A stretch of 64,000 nt of DNA from Cloacibacterium caeni (GTDB lineage Bacteria; Bacteroidota; Bacteroidia; Flavobacteriales; Weeksellaceae), in the NCBI RefSeq assembly GCF_907163125.1, contig NZ_OU015319.1, forward strand, positions 434,001 to 498,000. Reading direction: 5' to 3'. Made by a program: the position numbers and the translations under genes. The first letter of the stretch is position 1; the number at the start of each line of letters is the position of its first letter. Below are positions 25,968 through 36,055 of the stretch, piece after piece. The notes below the pieces were generated by a model. That model was not told the DNA's origin and did no database searches. It worked only from the letters and a program-made list of their open reading frames with translations.

Positions 25968-28097
25968 TTATTCTTTAATAAACTTGTGAGAGCTTACATT
26001 TTTATCGGTCTTCACATTGATAATGTAAGTACCTTTTGGTAATTGGCTTACATCAATGGTTTGGAAACTTTTCGCTTCTGTTTTCAGAACTGATTTTCCT
26101 GATAAATCAAAAATATCTATTGTTTTAGCACCTTTTGGAATGAGTACGTTTACAAAATCTTTAGTTTTGGTAGGATAAATAGTCACTAATTTCTCTGCGG
26201 AAATTTCTGCGGTTCCTAGAGAAGATTCTTCTACACCTGTAATGATAAGTGCATAATCTTGTGGTACAGTTGCAGGAACTGGAGTGGCACCATTATTAAG
26301 TGTTCCTTTGTTAGAAACTTCAATTCTGTAAGCTCTACCTGCTATAGGAGTTTCAAGAAGTATTTGTTCTACATTGTCTACAGTATTATCACCCTTAGTT
26401 GCGTTATCCATAGGAGAAGCTACATTAAGTTTCCAAGGGTAATATATCGTGTTTGTGGTGGTGTCAATAATTCTTAAGTCTAAGTCATTTACTAATCTGG
26501 AAGAAGTATTGTTTTGCAAGTCATTATCTGTAGTAAATGGAACAGCTGCTGGATCAATCCAAGAAATGGTAGCTTTTAATGGTTCTCCAGCTTTAGCGGT
26601 AATAGTTTTGGTGAATTTTACTCCAGAAGTGAGTTTATTTCTTTCAAAATATGCTTTTTTATTTTTCTTATCAATAACTAACTGGGCTGCTTTAGTAGCA
26701 TCAGCAAATCCCCAGCCATACCAAACGTCTGGTCCCGGATTACCTGCTTCATTTGCAGTATGTGTTAATAATGCTTTTATTTCGTCTGCTTTAAACATAA
26801 ATCCACTATCATTATTAATAACCCTACTTACTTGTGTTAATGCACCAATAATTCCAGAAATCATTGGAGCAGAAAAAGACGTTCCTGTAGATTTTGTATA
26901 ATATCCATTGTTAGTGGGGTAAGTTGAACTATAAGTTGGAGCTAAAAGTTCAACTCCTACAGCGGTAATGTCTGGCTTTATTGCACCGTCTTTTCTTGGT
27001 CCCGCACTGCTAAAACTTGCTTTAATAACATCATTTGCTGAAGTATAGGTGTTATCTATAGTTCCAATTTGTTGAGTTGCTCCTACTACAATTATGTTTT
27101 TAGCAAGAGAACCCCAGCCAATACAATTATATCCTAAGCTACAATTAGGTTCTGGGATGATATTGTTGGCGGCAAATGGGACATAGCTTTTAGTATTGTT
27201 GTCGTATTTAAATTTAGCTTTTGAGGGGTCATTGTTTGGATGTGTTCCGTAGTAATTTCCTGCAGATTTTACAACGATTTGATAAGGATTGCTGTAAACA
27301 ATTTTGTCAAAATTTGCATCTTGAGTATAATAGCTGCCATTATATGTGTCTCTTGTATTTAAATCATAATTACCAATCCAATAAAATCCAACTTGAGGAT
27401 AGGTAGAGCTTGCACTACTAGCGTAAGTCCAACCTAAATTAATTCCATAGGAATGATTGGAAATATTTTGAGAATACCATTCTAATTTTTGGTAATTAGT
27501 ACCCAAATCAGTATTGTCAAAGGCGTAATTTGTTGTAGTTGCATTTCTAATTATTCCTCTTACATCAGAAACATTAGAAGATGTTCCATTACTCCAATTA
27601 ATAATTCCTGAATATGATCCCGAGGCTAAGATTACTCCTGTAACATTAGTTGCGTGTGATGATTTTAAAACAGATTCAGCTTCTGCATTAGTTACTTGGA
27701 AGGTACCATCAGAATAAGATTTAAATTCTTGATGGGTATTATGTGCTCTGCCTCCATCCATGACTAGAATATTAATCCCAGTGCCATTAATTTCTGTTCC
27801 ATTAAGCCCTAAAAGGGTACCATTTTGTAAAGCAGTTAAATTTGCACTTCGGTTAGAAGGTTGATCATCCGTTTGTAGAAATACAGGAATGTTTCCAGCA
27901 AATCCAGCAATTTTTGCTTGCATTTCTTTTATTTGCTCATTGGTAAATTTTCCTTTATTTTGGTTTAAATATTTCTCAAGTTTTTTTTCGTTTTCAACTC
28001 TTTCTGTTGAGAATTTTTTTTGTAATTCATTGTTTTTTTGACCAAAAACAAAGTTAAGAGCGGATATACTCAATAAAAATATAAATGTTTTTCTCAT
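25968..28097 (-). CDS. secreted S8 (subtilisin-like) serine peptidase with type IX secretion tail
   Basis: Predicted extracellular or surface protease, 709 residues. A signal peptide is at about residues 1-19. The peptidase domain shows the catalytic Asp in L-V-M-D-G-G, the His in S-H-A-T-N-V-T-G, and the Ser in G-T-S-F-S-A-P-M. A beta-rich domain follows at about residues 490-625. The last 75 residues form a type A type IX sorting domain (I-Y-P-T ... I-D-I-F-D-L-S-G-K ... L-P-K-G-T-Y-I-I-N-V). The catalytic Asp context (D-G-G rather than D-T-G) departs slightly from the usual motif. Single gene, with a TATATTTG box and its own terminator. Role: nutrient protein breakdown, by family. Confidence 0.9.
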   Translation of the reverse strand: MRKTFIFLLSISALNFVFGQKNNELQKKFSTERVENEKKLEKYLNQNKGKFTNEQIKEMQAKIAGFAGNIPVFLQTDDQPSNRSANLTALQNGTLLGLNGTEINGTGINILVMDGGRAHNTHQEFKSYSDGTFQVTNAEAESVLKSSHATNVTGVILASGSYSGIINWSNGTSSNVSDVRGIIRNATTTNYAFDNTDLGTNYQKLEWYSQNISNHSYGINLGWTYASSASSTYPQVGFYWIGNYDLNTRDTYNGSYYTQDANFDKIVYSNPYQIVVKSAGNYYGTHPNNDPSKAKFKYDNNTKSYVPFAANNIIPEPNCSLGYNCIGWGSLAKNIIVVGATQQIGTIDNTYTSANDVIKASFSSAGPRKDGAIKPDITAVGVELLAPTYSSTYPTNNGYYTKSTGTSFSAPMISGIIGALTQVSRVINNDSGFMFKADEIKALLTHTANEAGNPGPDVWYGWGFADATKAAQLVIDKKNKKAYFERNKLTSGVKFTKTITAKAGEPLKATISWIDPAAVPFTTDNDLQNNTSSRLVNDLDLRIIDTTTNTIYYPWKLNVASPMDNATKGDNTVDNVEQILLETPIAGRAYRIEVSNKGTLNNGATPVPATVPQDYALIITGVEESSLGTAEISAEKLVTIYPTKTKDFVNVLIPKGAKTIDIFDLSGKSVLKTEAKSFQTIDVSQLPKGTYIINVKTDKNVSSHKFIKE

Positions 28098-28114
28098 ATC
28101 AAATTAATTTTCAA

Positions 28115-28122
28115 CAAATATA
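28115..28122 (-). promoter_or_regulatory. -7 box of the subtilase gene
   Basis: TATATTTG on the minus strand, 17 nt before the ATG at 28097. Confidence 0.55.
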
Positions 28123-28197
28123 AAAAAAGAGATACTAATAGCTTAAAGAAAATATAAAATATTAAATAGATTAATTAAATTTTAATTTTTTTTCGAT

Positions 28198-28205
28198 TAA
28201 ATTTG
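28198..28205 (+). promoter_or_regulatory. -7 box of dnaE
   Basis: TAAATTTG, 17 nt before the ATG at 28223. Confidence 0.55.
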
Positions 28206-28222
28206 AACAAATTTTCTAAAGA

Positions 28223-31200
28223 ATGTACTTGATTTTTGATACGGAAACTACTGGTTTACCCCAAAATTTTAACGCACCCATCACAGATTCAAACAATTGG
28301 CCCAGAATGGTGCAGATTGCGTGGCAATTGCATGATGACGAAGGTAAATTAATTGAAAATCAGGATTATATCATCAAACCTGAAGGGTATGATATTCCTT
28401 TTAACGTGACCAGAATTCACGGGATTTCTACCAAAATGGCCAAAGAAGAAGGAAAGGATTTGGCATGGGTTTTAGAAGAATTTAAAAAAGCATTAGAGAA
28501 GACAAAAGTTGGTGTTGGTCACAATATTGATTTTGATTATAAAATTGTAGGTGCAGAATTTTTTAGAAAAGAAATCGAAAATAATCTTCAAGAAATTCCC
28601 AAAGCTGATACCATGGATTTGGGAACCGATTTCTGTGCTTTGCCAGGAGGAAGAGGAGGAAGATTTAAATCTCCAAAACTAGGTGAGCTTTTCGAAAAAT
28701 TATACGGTTACCAATTTGATGAAGCGCACAATGCTGCGGCAGACGTAAATGCGACGGCGCAGATTTTCTTCGAAATGGCGAGACAACGCATTATTCCTGC
28801 AGAGAAAATGCTATGGACTGATGCTCAGTTTCAGCAATTTCAGAAAATTTGGAGTGAGCCGATTAAACCGTTTGATATTGTTATTAGAAGGCAAGTTGCA
28901 GATTCTAAGAAAAAGAAATCTACTGTAGATTTTGGCGATACCAAAGAAGTAGAAATTGGCGATTATTTCCATTTTCATAATCATACCATTTATTCTACAC
29001 TTGCCGCTACTTCTCATTTTAATGAACTGATAAAAGTAGCTGCCGAAAACGATTTTAAGGCAGTTGGAATGGTAGATTTAGGAAATTTGATGGGTGCTTT
29101 CAAGTTTGTTTCCGAAGTTGAAAAATACAACGGCGACCTCAAAAAAAAGAAAGCAGAAGCTGAAGAAAAAGGTGAAGAGTTTACTAAAACGCCTTTGGTT
29201 CCAGTTTTGGGATGTGAATTTTATATTTCAGAAAGACCAGAGCAGAAACAATTTACCAAAGATGATCCAGATAGAAGAACAAACATGGTTCTTTTGGCTA
29301 AAAATTTTCAAGGATATAAAAATCTCGCAAAACTTTCGAGTTTAGGATATACAAATGGTTATTATGCTGGTGTACCAAGGATTTCTAAGAAACAAATTGC
29401 CGAATATAAAGAAAATCTTATTGCTGTTACAGCAGGGATTTACGGAGATGTTCCAAATGCGATTTTGAACTTCGGGGAACAAAAAGGAGAGGAAGTTTTT
29501 CTTTGGTGGAAAGAGCAGTTTGGAGACGATTTCTATGTGCAAATTCAGAATCATGACATTGAAGAAGAAGAGCACTTAAACGAAGTTTTATTAGAACTAG
29601 CCGATAAACATGAGGTGAAAATTTTAGCACAGAATGAAACTTTTTATACCAAAAAAGAAGATGCTAAAATTCAGGATATTATTACTTGTATCAAAGACGG
29701 AGAAAGAGTTTCTACGCCTATTGGTAAAGGTTTTGGGAAACGAAAAGGTTTAGCTAATGACCATTATTTTGTTCAAAATGCAGAAGAATTGAAACAAACT
29801 TTTCGTCAGTTTCCAGATGCTTTCGAAGCTTATTCTGAATTTTTACAAAAATTTGAACCTTATACTTTAAAGCGTGATGTTTTGCTTCCGAAATTTGATA
29901 TTCCCGAAGAGTTTCAAAGTGAAGAAGATGAAAAAGACGGGGGAAAACGTGGTGAAAATGCCTATTTAAGACATCTAACTTATGAAGGTGCTAGAAAAAA
30001 ATATGATGAAATTACTCCAGAAATTGCTGAACGTTTAGATTTTGAACTTGAAGTTATTGCAAATACAGGTTATCCTGGTTACTTTTTGATTGTTCAGGAT
30101 TTCTGTAATGAAGCCCGAAAAATGGGCGTTTCAGTTGGGCCTGGTCGAGGTTCTGCAGCAGGTTCTGCAGTTGCGTATTGCATCGGAATTACCAATGTAG
30201 ATCCGATTAAATATGATTTACTTTTTGAGCGTTTCTTGAATCCTGAACGTATTTCAATGCCCGATATTGATATCGATTTTGATGATGAAGGTAGAGATGC
30301 CATCATAAAATGGGTAATTGAAAAATACGGACAAATGAACGTGGCGCAGATTATTACTTACTCCGTTTTGGGAGGAAAATCAGCGATTAAAGATGCGGGA
30401 AGAGTTTTGGATGTTTCGATTCCTGATACGAATGCGATTGCGAAATTAATTCCTGAAACTCCGGGAATGAATATTGCAAAAGCACTCAATAAACCAGAAA
30501 AATTAAAACCAGAAGATAAACCTTTAGCTGAAGAAATGAAGGCGATTTTGGCCAATCCTAATGATTCTAGACATCAAGTTTTGGCTTCGGCACAGAAAAT
30601 GGAAGGTTGCATCAGAAATACTGGAATTCACGCTTGTGGTGTGATTATTACGCCAGAAGATATTTCAAATTTAGTCCCGATTTCCATCGCTGCAAAAGAT
30701 GCAGGAATTTTGGTTTCTCAGTTTGATAACTCTGTAGCAGAAAGTGCAGGTTTGTTGAAAATGGACTTTTTAGGTTTAAGAACTTTAACCATTATCAAAG
30801 ATGCAATAAAACTCATTAAACAACGTCACGGAATTGAAATCAATACGGATGAAATTCCTCTTGATGATAAAAAAACCTACGAACTTTTCAAAGAAGGAAG
30901 AACGATTGGGATTTTCCAGTATGAAAGTGCGGGAATGCAAAAATACATGCGCGAACTGAAACCTACGGTTTTTGCGGATTTAATTGCGATGAACGCTTTG
31001 TACAGACCTGGTCCGATTAAATACATTCCGAATTTCATCAACAGAAAACACGGTTTAGAAGAAATTGTGTATGACTTACCAGAAACCGAAGAATATTTAA
31101 AAGAAACCTACGGAATTACGGTTTATCAGGAGCAGGTAATGTTGCTTTCTCAGAAATTGGCAAATTTCACCAAAGGTGAAGCCGATACGCTAAGAAAAGC

Positions 31201-32827
31201 AATGGGGAAAAAACAGAAAGACGTTCTGGATAAAATGTACCCGAAATTTATAGAAGGCGGTAAGAAAAATAATTTGGATGAGGTGAAACTCAATAAAATT
31301 TGGAAAGACTGGGAAGCGTTTGCAGAATATGCATTTAACAAATCTCACTCCACTTGTTATGCCTTAATTGCTTACCATACTGCTTATCTCAAAGCCAATT
31401 ATCCTGCGGAATATATGGCGAGTGTGATGAGTAATAACATCAACAATACCAAGCAAATTACGCTCTTTATGGAAGACTGTAGAGCGATTGGTGTAGATGT
31501 TTTAGGGCCAGATGTTAATGAATCTCAATTCCAGTTTGCTGTGAACGAAAAAGGACAAATCAGATTTGGTTTGGGAGCGATTAAAGGAATGGGAGAAGCG
31601 CCTTCTGAAGCCATTTATATGGAAAGACAAAACGGAAGATTCAAAGATATTTATGATTTTTTTGAAAGAATGCCTTCTTCGCAAGTCAATAAAAGAGTGG
31701 TAGAAAGTTTGGTGATTGCAGGTGCTTTTGATGAATTAGATTCTTATCACAGAGCACAATATTTCGATGTAGATAATGCAGGAAGAACCAATATTGAAAA
31801 GCTTTTGCGTTACGGACAATCCTTCCAAGACAATAAAAACTCGGTGGAAAATTCACTTTTTGCTGATTTTGCAGATGAGGTTCAGATAGAAAGGCCGAAG
31901 CTTTTGCCTTGTGCAGAATGGCAAAATATGCATAAACTGAATCGTGAGAAAGAAATCATCGGTTTCTATCTTTCGGCGCATCCTTTAGATGAATATAAAT
32001 TCCAGTATAAGTTTATCAATGGAGAATTTTCTAAAAATTTCGTTTTAGAAGACAACAAAAAAGATGAAATTGCTCCAAATGATTTGTCTGCCAAGATTTT
32101 AGATGAGGAAACAGACGATGATGAAAGCATTGATATAAGTTTAGATGTTTCAGAAGATGAAGAATTGGTAGAAGAATCTTCTGCGAAAAAAGCTGAACCA
32201 AAAGGAAACTTCAATTTCTTGAATTTAGACGAAATTGATGCGTTTAAAGAGCAATTATTTCCTGCAGGAAGTCTTTTTGAAGCGCCAAAAGATTGGAAGG
32301 AAAGACAAAAAATGTTTGATAATGCTAGAGAATACACGGTTTCTGGCTTGATTACCGAAATGATTTTGCGAGATGGGAAAAATTCTGGTGAAAAGATTTG
32401 TTTCTTGACTTTAGAAGATTACACGGGAAGTTACAGTTTCAGATTAGGGGATAGAGATTACATGAAGTTGCGTGAAAAAATTGCCAAAGACCGATTTGTC
32501 ATCTTAAAAATGAAATTTACACAAGGAAGCGAAGGCAGAGTTTTTACCAATGTTACAGATATTATGGATTTGAAAGATGCTTTCGAAAAGTATGCAAAAT
32601 CCTTGTCACTAATAATTCCTGTAAATGAACTGAATAAAACCGATATAGAATTTTTCAAAACGCAATTGTTGGCAGAAAAAGGAGAACATAAATTGAATGT
32701 TTTTCTCCAGAATCCTTTAGACAATACTTTTGTGGAAGCGAGAGCCTTGCATCAAACGATTAATATTAATAATCAATTGCTTGAAAAAATTCATGAATTT
32801 GGAAAATTTGAAATTTATTTAAACTAA
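28223..32827 (+). CDS. dnaE: DNA polymerase III alpha subunit with fused DnaQ-like exonuclease
   Basis: Replicative DNA polymerase of 1534 residues, about 350 longer than E. coli DnaE. The extra N-terminus (about residues 1-195) is a DEDD 3'-5' exonuclease: D-T-E-T-T-G-L-P at 6-13 (ExoI), H-N-I-D-F-D (ExoII), and H-N-A-A-A-D (ExoIIIe), all intact. Then follow a PHP domain (F-H-F-H-N-H-T near residue 250) and the polymerase core with P-D-I-D-I-D-F-D-D near residue 680. Next come a helix-hairpin-helix region and a C-terminal OB fold. An acidic, low-complexity linker lies near residues 1290-1330. The fusion places proofreading on the polymerase chain itself, a layout seen in related flavobacteria. 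Transcribed alone. Confidence 0.95.
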   Translation: MYLIFDTETTGLPQNFNAPITDSNNWPRMVQIAWQLHDDEGKLIENQDYIIKPEGYDIPFNVTRIHGISTKMAKEEGKDLAWVLEEFKKALEKTKVGVGHNIDFDYKIVGAEFFRKEIENNLQEIPKADTMDLGTDFCALPGGRGGRFKSPKLGELFEKLYGYQFDEAHNAAADVNATAQIFFEMARQRIIPAEKMLWTDAQFQQFQKIWSEPIKPFDIVIRRQVADSKKKKSTVDFGDTKEVEIGDYFHFHNHTIYSTLAATSHFNELIKVAAENDFKAVGMVDLGNLMGAFKFVSEVEKYNGDLKKKKAEAEEKGEEFTKTPLVPVLGCEFYISERPEQKQFTKDDPDRRTNMVLLAKNFQGYKNLAKLSSLGYTNGYYAGVPRISKKQIAEYKENLIAVTAGIYGDVPNAILNFGEQKGEEVFLWWKEQFGDDFYVQIQNHDIEEEEHLNEVLLELADKHEVKILAQNETFYTKKEDAKIQDIITCIKDGERVSTPIGKGFGKRKGLANDHYFVQNAEELKQTFRQFPDAFEAYSEFLQKFEPYTLKRDVLLPKFDIPEEFQSEEDEKDGGKRGENAYLRHLTYEGARKKYDEITPEIAERLDFELEVIANTGYPGYFLIVQDFCNEARKMGVSVGPGRGSAAGSAVAYCIGITNVDPIKYDLLFERFLNPERISMPDIDIDFDDEGRDAIIKWVIEKYGQMNVAQIITYSVLGGKSAIKDAGRVLDVSIPDTNAIAKLIPETPGMNIAKALNKPEKLKPEDKPLAEEMKAILANPNDSRHQVLASAQKMEGCIRNTGIHACGVIITPEDISNLVPISIAAKDAGILVSQFDNSVAESAGLLKMDFLGLRTLTIIKDAIKLIKQRHGIEINTDEIPLDDKKTYELFKEGRTIGIFQYESAGMQKYMRELKPTVFADLIAMNALYRPGPIKYIPNFINRKHGLEEIVYDLPETEEYLKETYGITVYQEQVMLLSQKLANFTKGEADTLRKAMGKKQKDVLDKMYPKFIEGGKKNNLDEVKLNKIWKDWEAFAEYAFNKSHSTCYALIAYHTAYLKANYPAEYMASVMSNNINNTKQITLFMEDCRAIGVDVLGPDVNESQFQFAVNEKGQIRFGLGAIKGMGEAPSEAIYMERQNGRFKDIYDFFERMPSSQVNKRVVESLVIAGAFDELDSYHRAQYFDVDNAGRTNIEKLLRYGQSFQDNKNSVENSLFADFADEVQIERPKLLPCAEWQNMHKLNREKEIIGFYLSAHPLDEYKFQYKFINGEFSKNFVLEDNKKDEIAPNDLSAKILDEETDDDESIDISLDVSEDEELVEESSAKKAEPKGNFNFLNLDEIDAFKEQLFPAGSLFEAPKDWKERQKMFDNAREYTVSGLITEMILRDGKNSGEKICFLTLEDYTGSYSFRLGDRDYMKLREKIAKDRFVILKMKFTQGSEGRVFTNVTDIMDLKDAFEKYAKSLSLIIPVNELNKTDIEFFKTQLLAEKGEHKLNVFLQNPLDNTFVEARALHQTININNQLLEKIHEFGKFEIYLN

Positions 32828-32833
32828 CATAAA

Positions 32834-32862
32834 GCCGAGATTTTGTCTCAGTTTTTTTTGTG
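32834..32862 (+). terminator. weak terminator after dnaE
   Basis: Short stem GAGA/TCTC with mismatched extension followed by T8. Confidence 0.4.
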
Positions 32863-32907
32863 ATTGATTTTATCTAAAACGAAATAGATAAAAACTTGGA
32901 AACTTTT

Positions 32908-32937
32908 TTTGTTTTAAAGTTTTCTTTTGTATATTTG
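32908..32937 (+). promoter_or_regulatory. promoter of the tetR-efflux operon
   Basis: A -33 element TTTG (32908-32911), 18-bp spacer and -7 box TATATTTG (32930-32937). This is the best full match to the Bacteroidota promoter in the window. It lies inside a longer frame opening at 32896 and so fixes the start at 32947. Confidence 0.7.
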
Positions 32938-32946
32938 CACCCAATT

Positions 32947-33576
32947 ATGGATGATAAAAAATATTTTTTAGAAAAATTGTTTGAGTTGTTTCATGTTTAT
33001 GGCGTGAAAACATTAACAATGGATGATATTGCAAAAGAGTTTTCTATATCAAAGAAAACTCTGTACCAGAAGTATAAAAATAAGGAAGACCTTATCCACG
33101 AAGTTCTGGAATTTATTTCGAATGAAGCAATAGATGCGGTAAAAGAAGTGCAAAAAAAGTATGATTGCCCTTTAGAAGTTCTATTTGTTTCGGGGAGTAG
33201 AATAGACGAAATTACTTGCCAAGAGAAAAACGCTTTCGTTTTTCAGTTGATTAAGTATTATCCAGATATTTTCCACGCGCATCAGAAATCAATCTCAGGA
33301 AAAGTATCTGTAACGGTTAAAAATAATTACGAGAAAGGAGTTGAGTTGGGGTATTTCCGAACAGACGTTCCGATTAATCTTTACATTAAATTTTTAATCT
33401 CTTTATTATTTGCGGTAGATGTATCGCCTATTTTTGAAGACGAAAAAGATAAGTTTCCTATTTCTATTGCGATGAAGATTTTTTATCTGGAAGCTATAGT
33501 TACTGATAAAGGTAAAAAAAGACTTAATGAGTTGAGAGAAAAGTTCCAAAAAACAGAATTTTTGAAAACCATTTAA
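32947..33576 (+). CDS. TetR/AcrR family transcriptional regulator
   Basis: A regulator of 209 residues. The N-terminal helix-turn-helix is at about residues 20-50 (T-M-D-D-I-A-K-E-F-S-I-S-K-K-T-L-Y-Q-K-Y), with a divergent ligand-binding domain after it. It is first in an operon with a TolC-like channel, membrane-fusion adaptor and RND pump (35, 12 and 8 bp gaps). It probably represses its own operon and responds to a pump substrate; no clear operator palindrome was found near the promoter. The ATG at 32947 is chosen because the -7 box at 32930 is inside the longer frame. Confidence 0.9.
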   Translation: MDDKKYFLEKLFELFHVYGVKTLTMDDIAKEFSISKKTLYQKYKNKEDLIHEVLEFISNEAIDAVKEVQKKYDCPLEVLFVSGSRIDEITCQEKNAFVFQLIKYYPDIFHAHQKSISGKVSVTVKNNYEKGVELGYFRTDVPINLYIKFLISLLFAVDVSPIFEDEKDKFPISIAMKIFYLEAIVTDKGKKRLNELREKFQKTEFLKTI

Positions 33577-33611
33577 TTGAATTTAAAAACTTAAAAAGAA
33601 AAATATATTTT

Positions 33612-34970
33612 ATGAATAGAAAACCTTTTAAAGCAAGTCGCCTGAAAGTAGGCATTACTGTTGCTCTTATGGTTTTCGGCAGTGCTTCTGCAGACGCTCA
33701 GCAAGTAATATCTTTGCAAGATGCAATTTCGCAAGCACTTAATAACAAAGCGGAAGCGAAAAAAGCAGCTTTGGAAATTCAAAAAGCCGAATACAAAATA
33801 ACAGAAGCAAAAGCAGGTGCATTACCACGCGTAAGTGTTGGGAGTAACCTAACTTATAATCCGATAATTCAGCAATCTGTAATTGAGTTTGGAGGACAGA
33901 AAACAGTAGTGAAAATGGGGCAACCGTGGACTTCTAATATTTCTGCAACGGTAAATCAGGCACTTTTCGATCAAAAAGTATTTATTGGTTTAAAGGCAGC
34001 AAAATCTACCAGAGAGTTTTATGTCCTTAATGCACAACTTACAAATGAGCAGATTATTACCAACGTTGCTACTGCTTATTACAACGTTTTTGTGCAACAA
34101 GAAAACCTTAAAACGCTAGAAGCAAGTTACCAAAATACCGAAAAAGTTAGAAATATTATTAAAAGTTTAACGGAAAACGGTTTGGCAAAACAGATTGATT
34201 TAGATAGAACCAATGTTCAGTTAACCAATATTGGTGCTTCTAAGCAAAAAGTAGTGAATGCGGTAGAATTAACCAAAAATGCTCTGAAATTCTATATGGG
34301 AATTCCTATTGAAACGCCTATCGTTTTAGAAGAAAAAAGCATTGAACCGAGACCAGAAATTATTTCGAGTTTAGCTAATCTTGATGAAAGATCAGAAATA
34401 AAAGTCTTAGAAAAACAAAAAGAGCTTTTGCAATATAATAAAAAAGCTACAGAAGCTGCACTTTACCCTACAGTTGGTTTACAAGGGCAATATGGTTGGG
34501 CTGGTTTAGGGACTAAATTCCCATGGACAAATGGTTCTAGCAATGGTGTAAATTGGAGCGATTTTGCAGCGGTTGCACTAAATATTAATATTCCTATTTT
34601 CACAGGAGGTGCTACAAAATCTAAAATTCAACAAGCGCAAATTGATATTGAAAGTGTAGAACAAGATATAGAAAATACTAAGCAAGGTTTAAACTTAGAT
34701 TATAGAAACTCTATCACAAATATAGAAAATGCACTCATCAATTTAGAAACCATGAAGGAAAATGTGAAGTTGGCAGAGAAAGTACAGAAAAATTCTCAGT
34801 CGAATTATCAGTACGGATTGGCTAATTTAACAGAGCTTCTGGATGCAGAAAATGCTTTAACCCAAGCAAAACAAAATTATGCTACAGCATTGTTAGATTA
34901 TAAACAAGCTGAAATACAGCTTATTAAAGCTAAAGGAGAACTTAATACATTACAAAACCCTTCAAAATAA
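33612..34970 (+). CDS. TolC family outer-membrane efflux protein
   Basis: Outer-membrane channel of a tripartite pump, 452 residues. A signal peptide ends at about residue 29 (S-A-D-A-Q). Two OEP repeats follow, each with long coiled-coil helices rich in Gln/Asn/Ala/Lys (Y-N-V-F-V-Q-Q-E-N-L and Y-Q-Y-G-L-A-N-L-T-E-L-L-D-A-E). It precedes its adaptor and RND pump by 12 bp and belongs to the same operon as the TetR gene. Confidence 0.92.
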   Translation: MNRKPFKASRLKVGITVALMVFGSASADAQQVISLQDAISQALNNKAEAKKAALEIQKAEYKITEAKAGALPRVSVGSNLTYNPIIQQSVIEFGGQKTVVKMGQPWTSNISATVNQALFDQKVFIGLKAAKSTREFYVLNAQLTNEQIITNVATAYYNVFVQQENLKTLEASYQNTEKVRNIIKSLTENGLAKQIDLDRTNVQLTNIGASKQKVVNAVELTKNALKFYMGIPIETPIVLEEKSIEPRPEIISSLANLDERSEIKVLEKQKELLQYNKKATEAALYPTVGLQGQYGWAGLGTKFPWTNGSSNGVNWSDFAAVALNINIPIFTGGATKSKIQQAQIDIESVEQDIENTKQGLNLDYRNSITNIENALINLETMKENVKLAEKVQKNSQSNYQYGLANLTELLDAENALTQAKQNYATALLDYKQAEIQLIKAKGELNTLQNPSK

Positions 34971-34982
34971 ACGTATTTTAAA

Positions 34983-36047
34983 ATGAAAAAATCTTTAATA
35001 TATATTGTCATAGCTCTATTATTCGCAGGTTTTGCTGCTTATAAAATTGTAGATAATAAGAAACAGCAAACGGCTAAAGTACAAGAAGTTGCTAAGCAAG
35101 TAGATAAAATAAATGTAAATGTTGAAACAGTAAAGTTTGATCATATCGATACAGATTATACCGCAAACGGTACATTTTTGCCAAAAGCAGAAACCAATCT
35201 TTCTTCTGAAATTTCTGGGAAAGTAGTAAGCGTTTTGGTTAAAGAAGGTTCTAGAGTAGGAGCCGGACAAGTGGTGGCAACCATCAAAAAAGACGCAATT
35301 GAGGTAGATATGTCTCAAGCGCAAAATAATTTACAAAACGCAATTATTGATAACCAACGTTACGAAAACGCCTTTAAAACTGGTGGTGTAACTAAGCAGC
35401 AGTTAGACAACTCTAGATTGCAACTTAGAAATGCGCAAGCTGCTGTACGTGCGCAAAGCGTTCGTGTAAACAATGCTGCTGTTCGTACTGGTATCAGCGG
35501 GACTATTAATAAGAAAATGGTAGAACCAGGTGCTGTGGTTTCGCCAGGAACACCAATGTTTGAGATTGTGAATATCAACACGCTAAAACTTTCTGTTTTG
35601 GTTGATGAAAGTCAGGTAAGCAAACTTCAGTTGGGTCAAGTAGTGCCAATTTCGGTAAGTGTTTATCCTGAAGATTCTTTCAGTGGTAGAATTTCTTTCA
35701 TTGCACCGAAAAGTGATGCGTCTCTTAACTTTCCTGTAGAAATAGAAGTTTCTAATAACGGTAAATTAAAAGCAGGGATGTATGCAAGTGCTGTTTTCAA
35801 GACAAATAATGGTGCTTCTAATCAAAATCTTTTAACTGTACCTGTTGAAGCCTTTGTAAATGGGGTAACTTCTGGTCAATTATTTATTGTTGATAATAAC
35901 GGAACTGCAAAATTGATAAAAGTAACCATTGGAAAAGTTTATGGAAATAGAGTACACATTATTAGTGGCTTAAAAGAAGGTGAGCAAGTTATTACCAGTG
36001 GGCAAATTAACTTAGATAACGGTTCCAAAATTAATATTGTAAAATAA
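34983..36047 (+). CDS. RND efflux periplasmic adaptor (MFP)
   Basis: Membrane-fusion protein of 354 residues linking pump and TolC. One N-terminal membrane anchor or signal (about residues 4-22). Then a biotinyl-lipoyl-like half motif (E-I-S-G-K-V-V-S-V-L-V-K-E-G-S-R-V), a short coiled-coil hairpin (about 100-155), the second lipoyl half (G-I-S-G-T-I-N-K-K-M-V-E-P-G), and beta-barrel and membrane-proximal domains. The coiled coil is short, as in many Bacteroidota adaptors. Sits between the tolC and RND genes. Confidence 0.92.
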   Translation: MKKSLIYIVIALLFAGFAAYKIVDNKKQQTAKVQEVAKQVDKINVNVETVKFDHIDTDYTANGTFLPKAETNLSSEISGKVVSVLVKEGSRVGAGQVVATIKKDAIEVDMSQAQNNLQNAIIDNQRYENAFKTGGVTKQQLDNSRLQLRNAQAAVRAQSVRVNNAAVRTGISGTINKKMVEPGAVVSPGTPMFEIVNINTLKLSVLVDESQVSKLQLGQVVPISVSVYPEDSFSGRISFIAPKSDASLNFPVEIEVSNNGKLKAGMYASAVFKTNNGASNQNLLTVPVEAFVNGVTSGQLFIVDNNGTAKLIKVTIGKVYGNRVHIISGLKEGEQVITSGQINLDNGSKINIVK

Positions 36048-36055
36048 GGTTGTAG

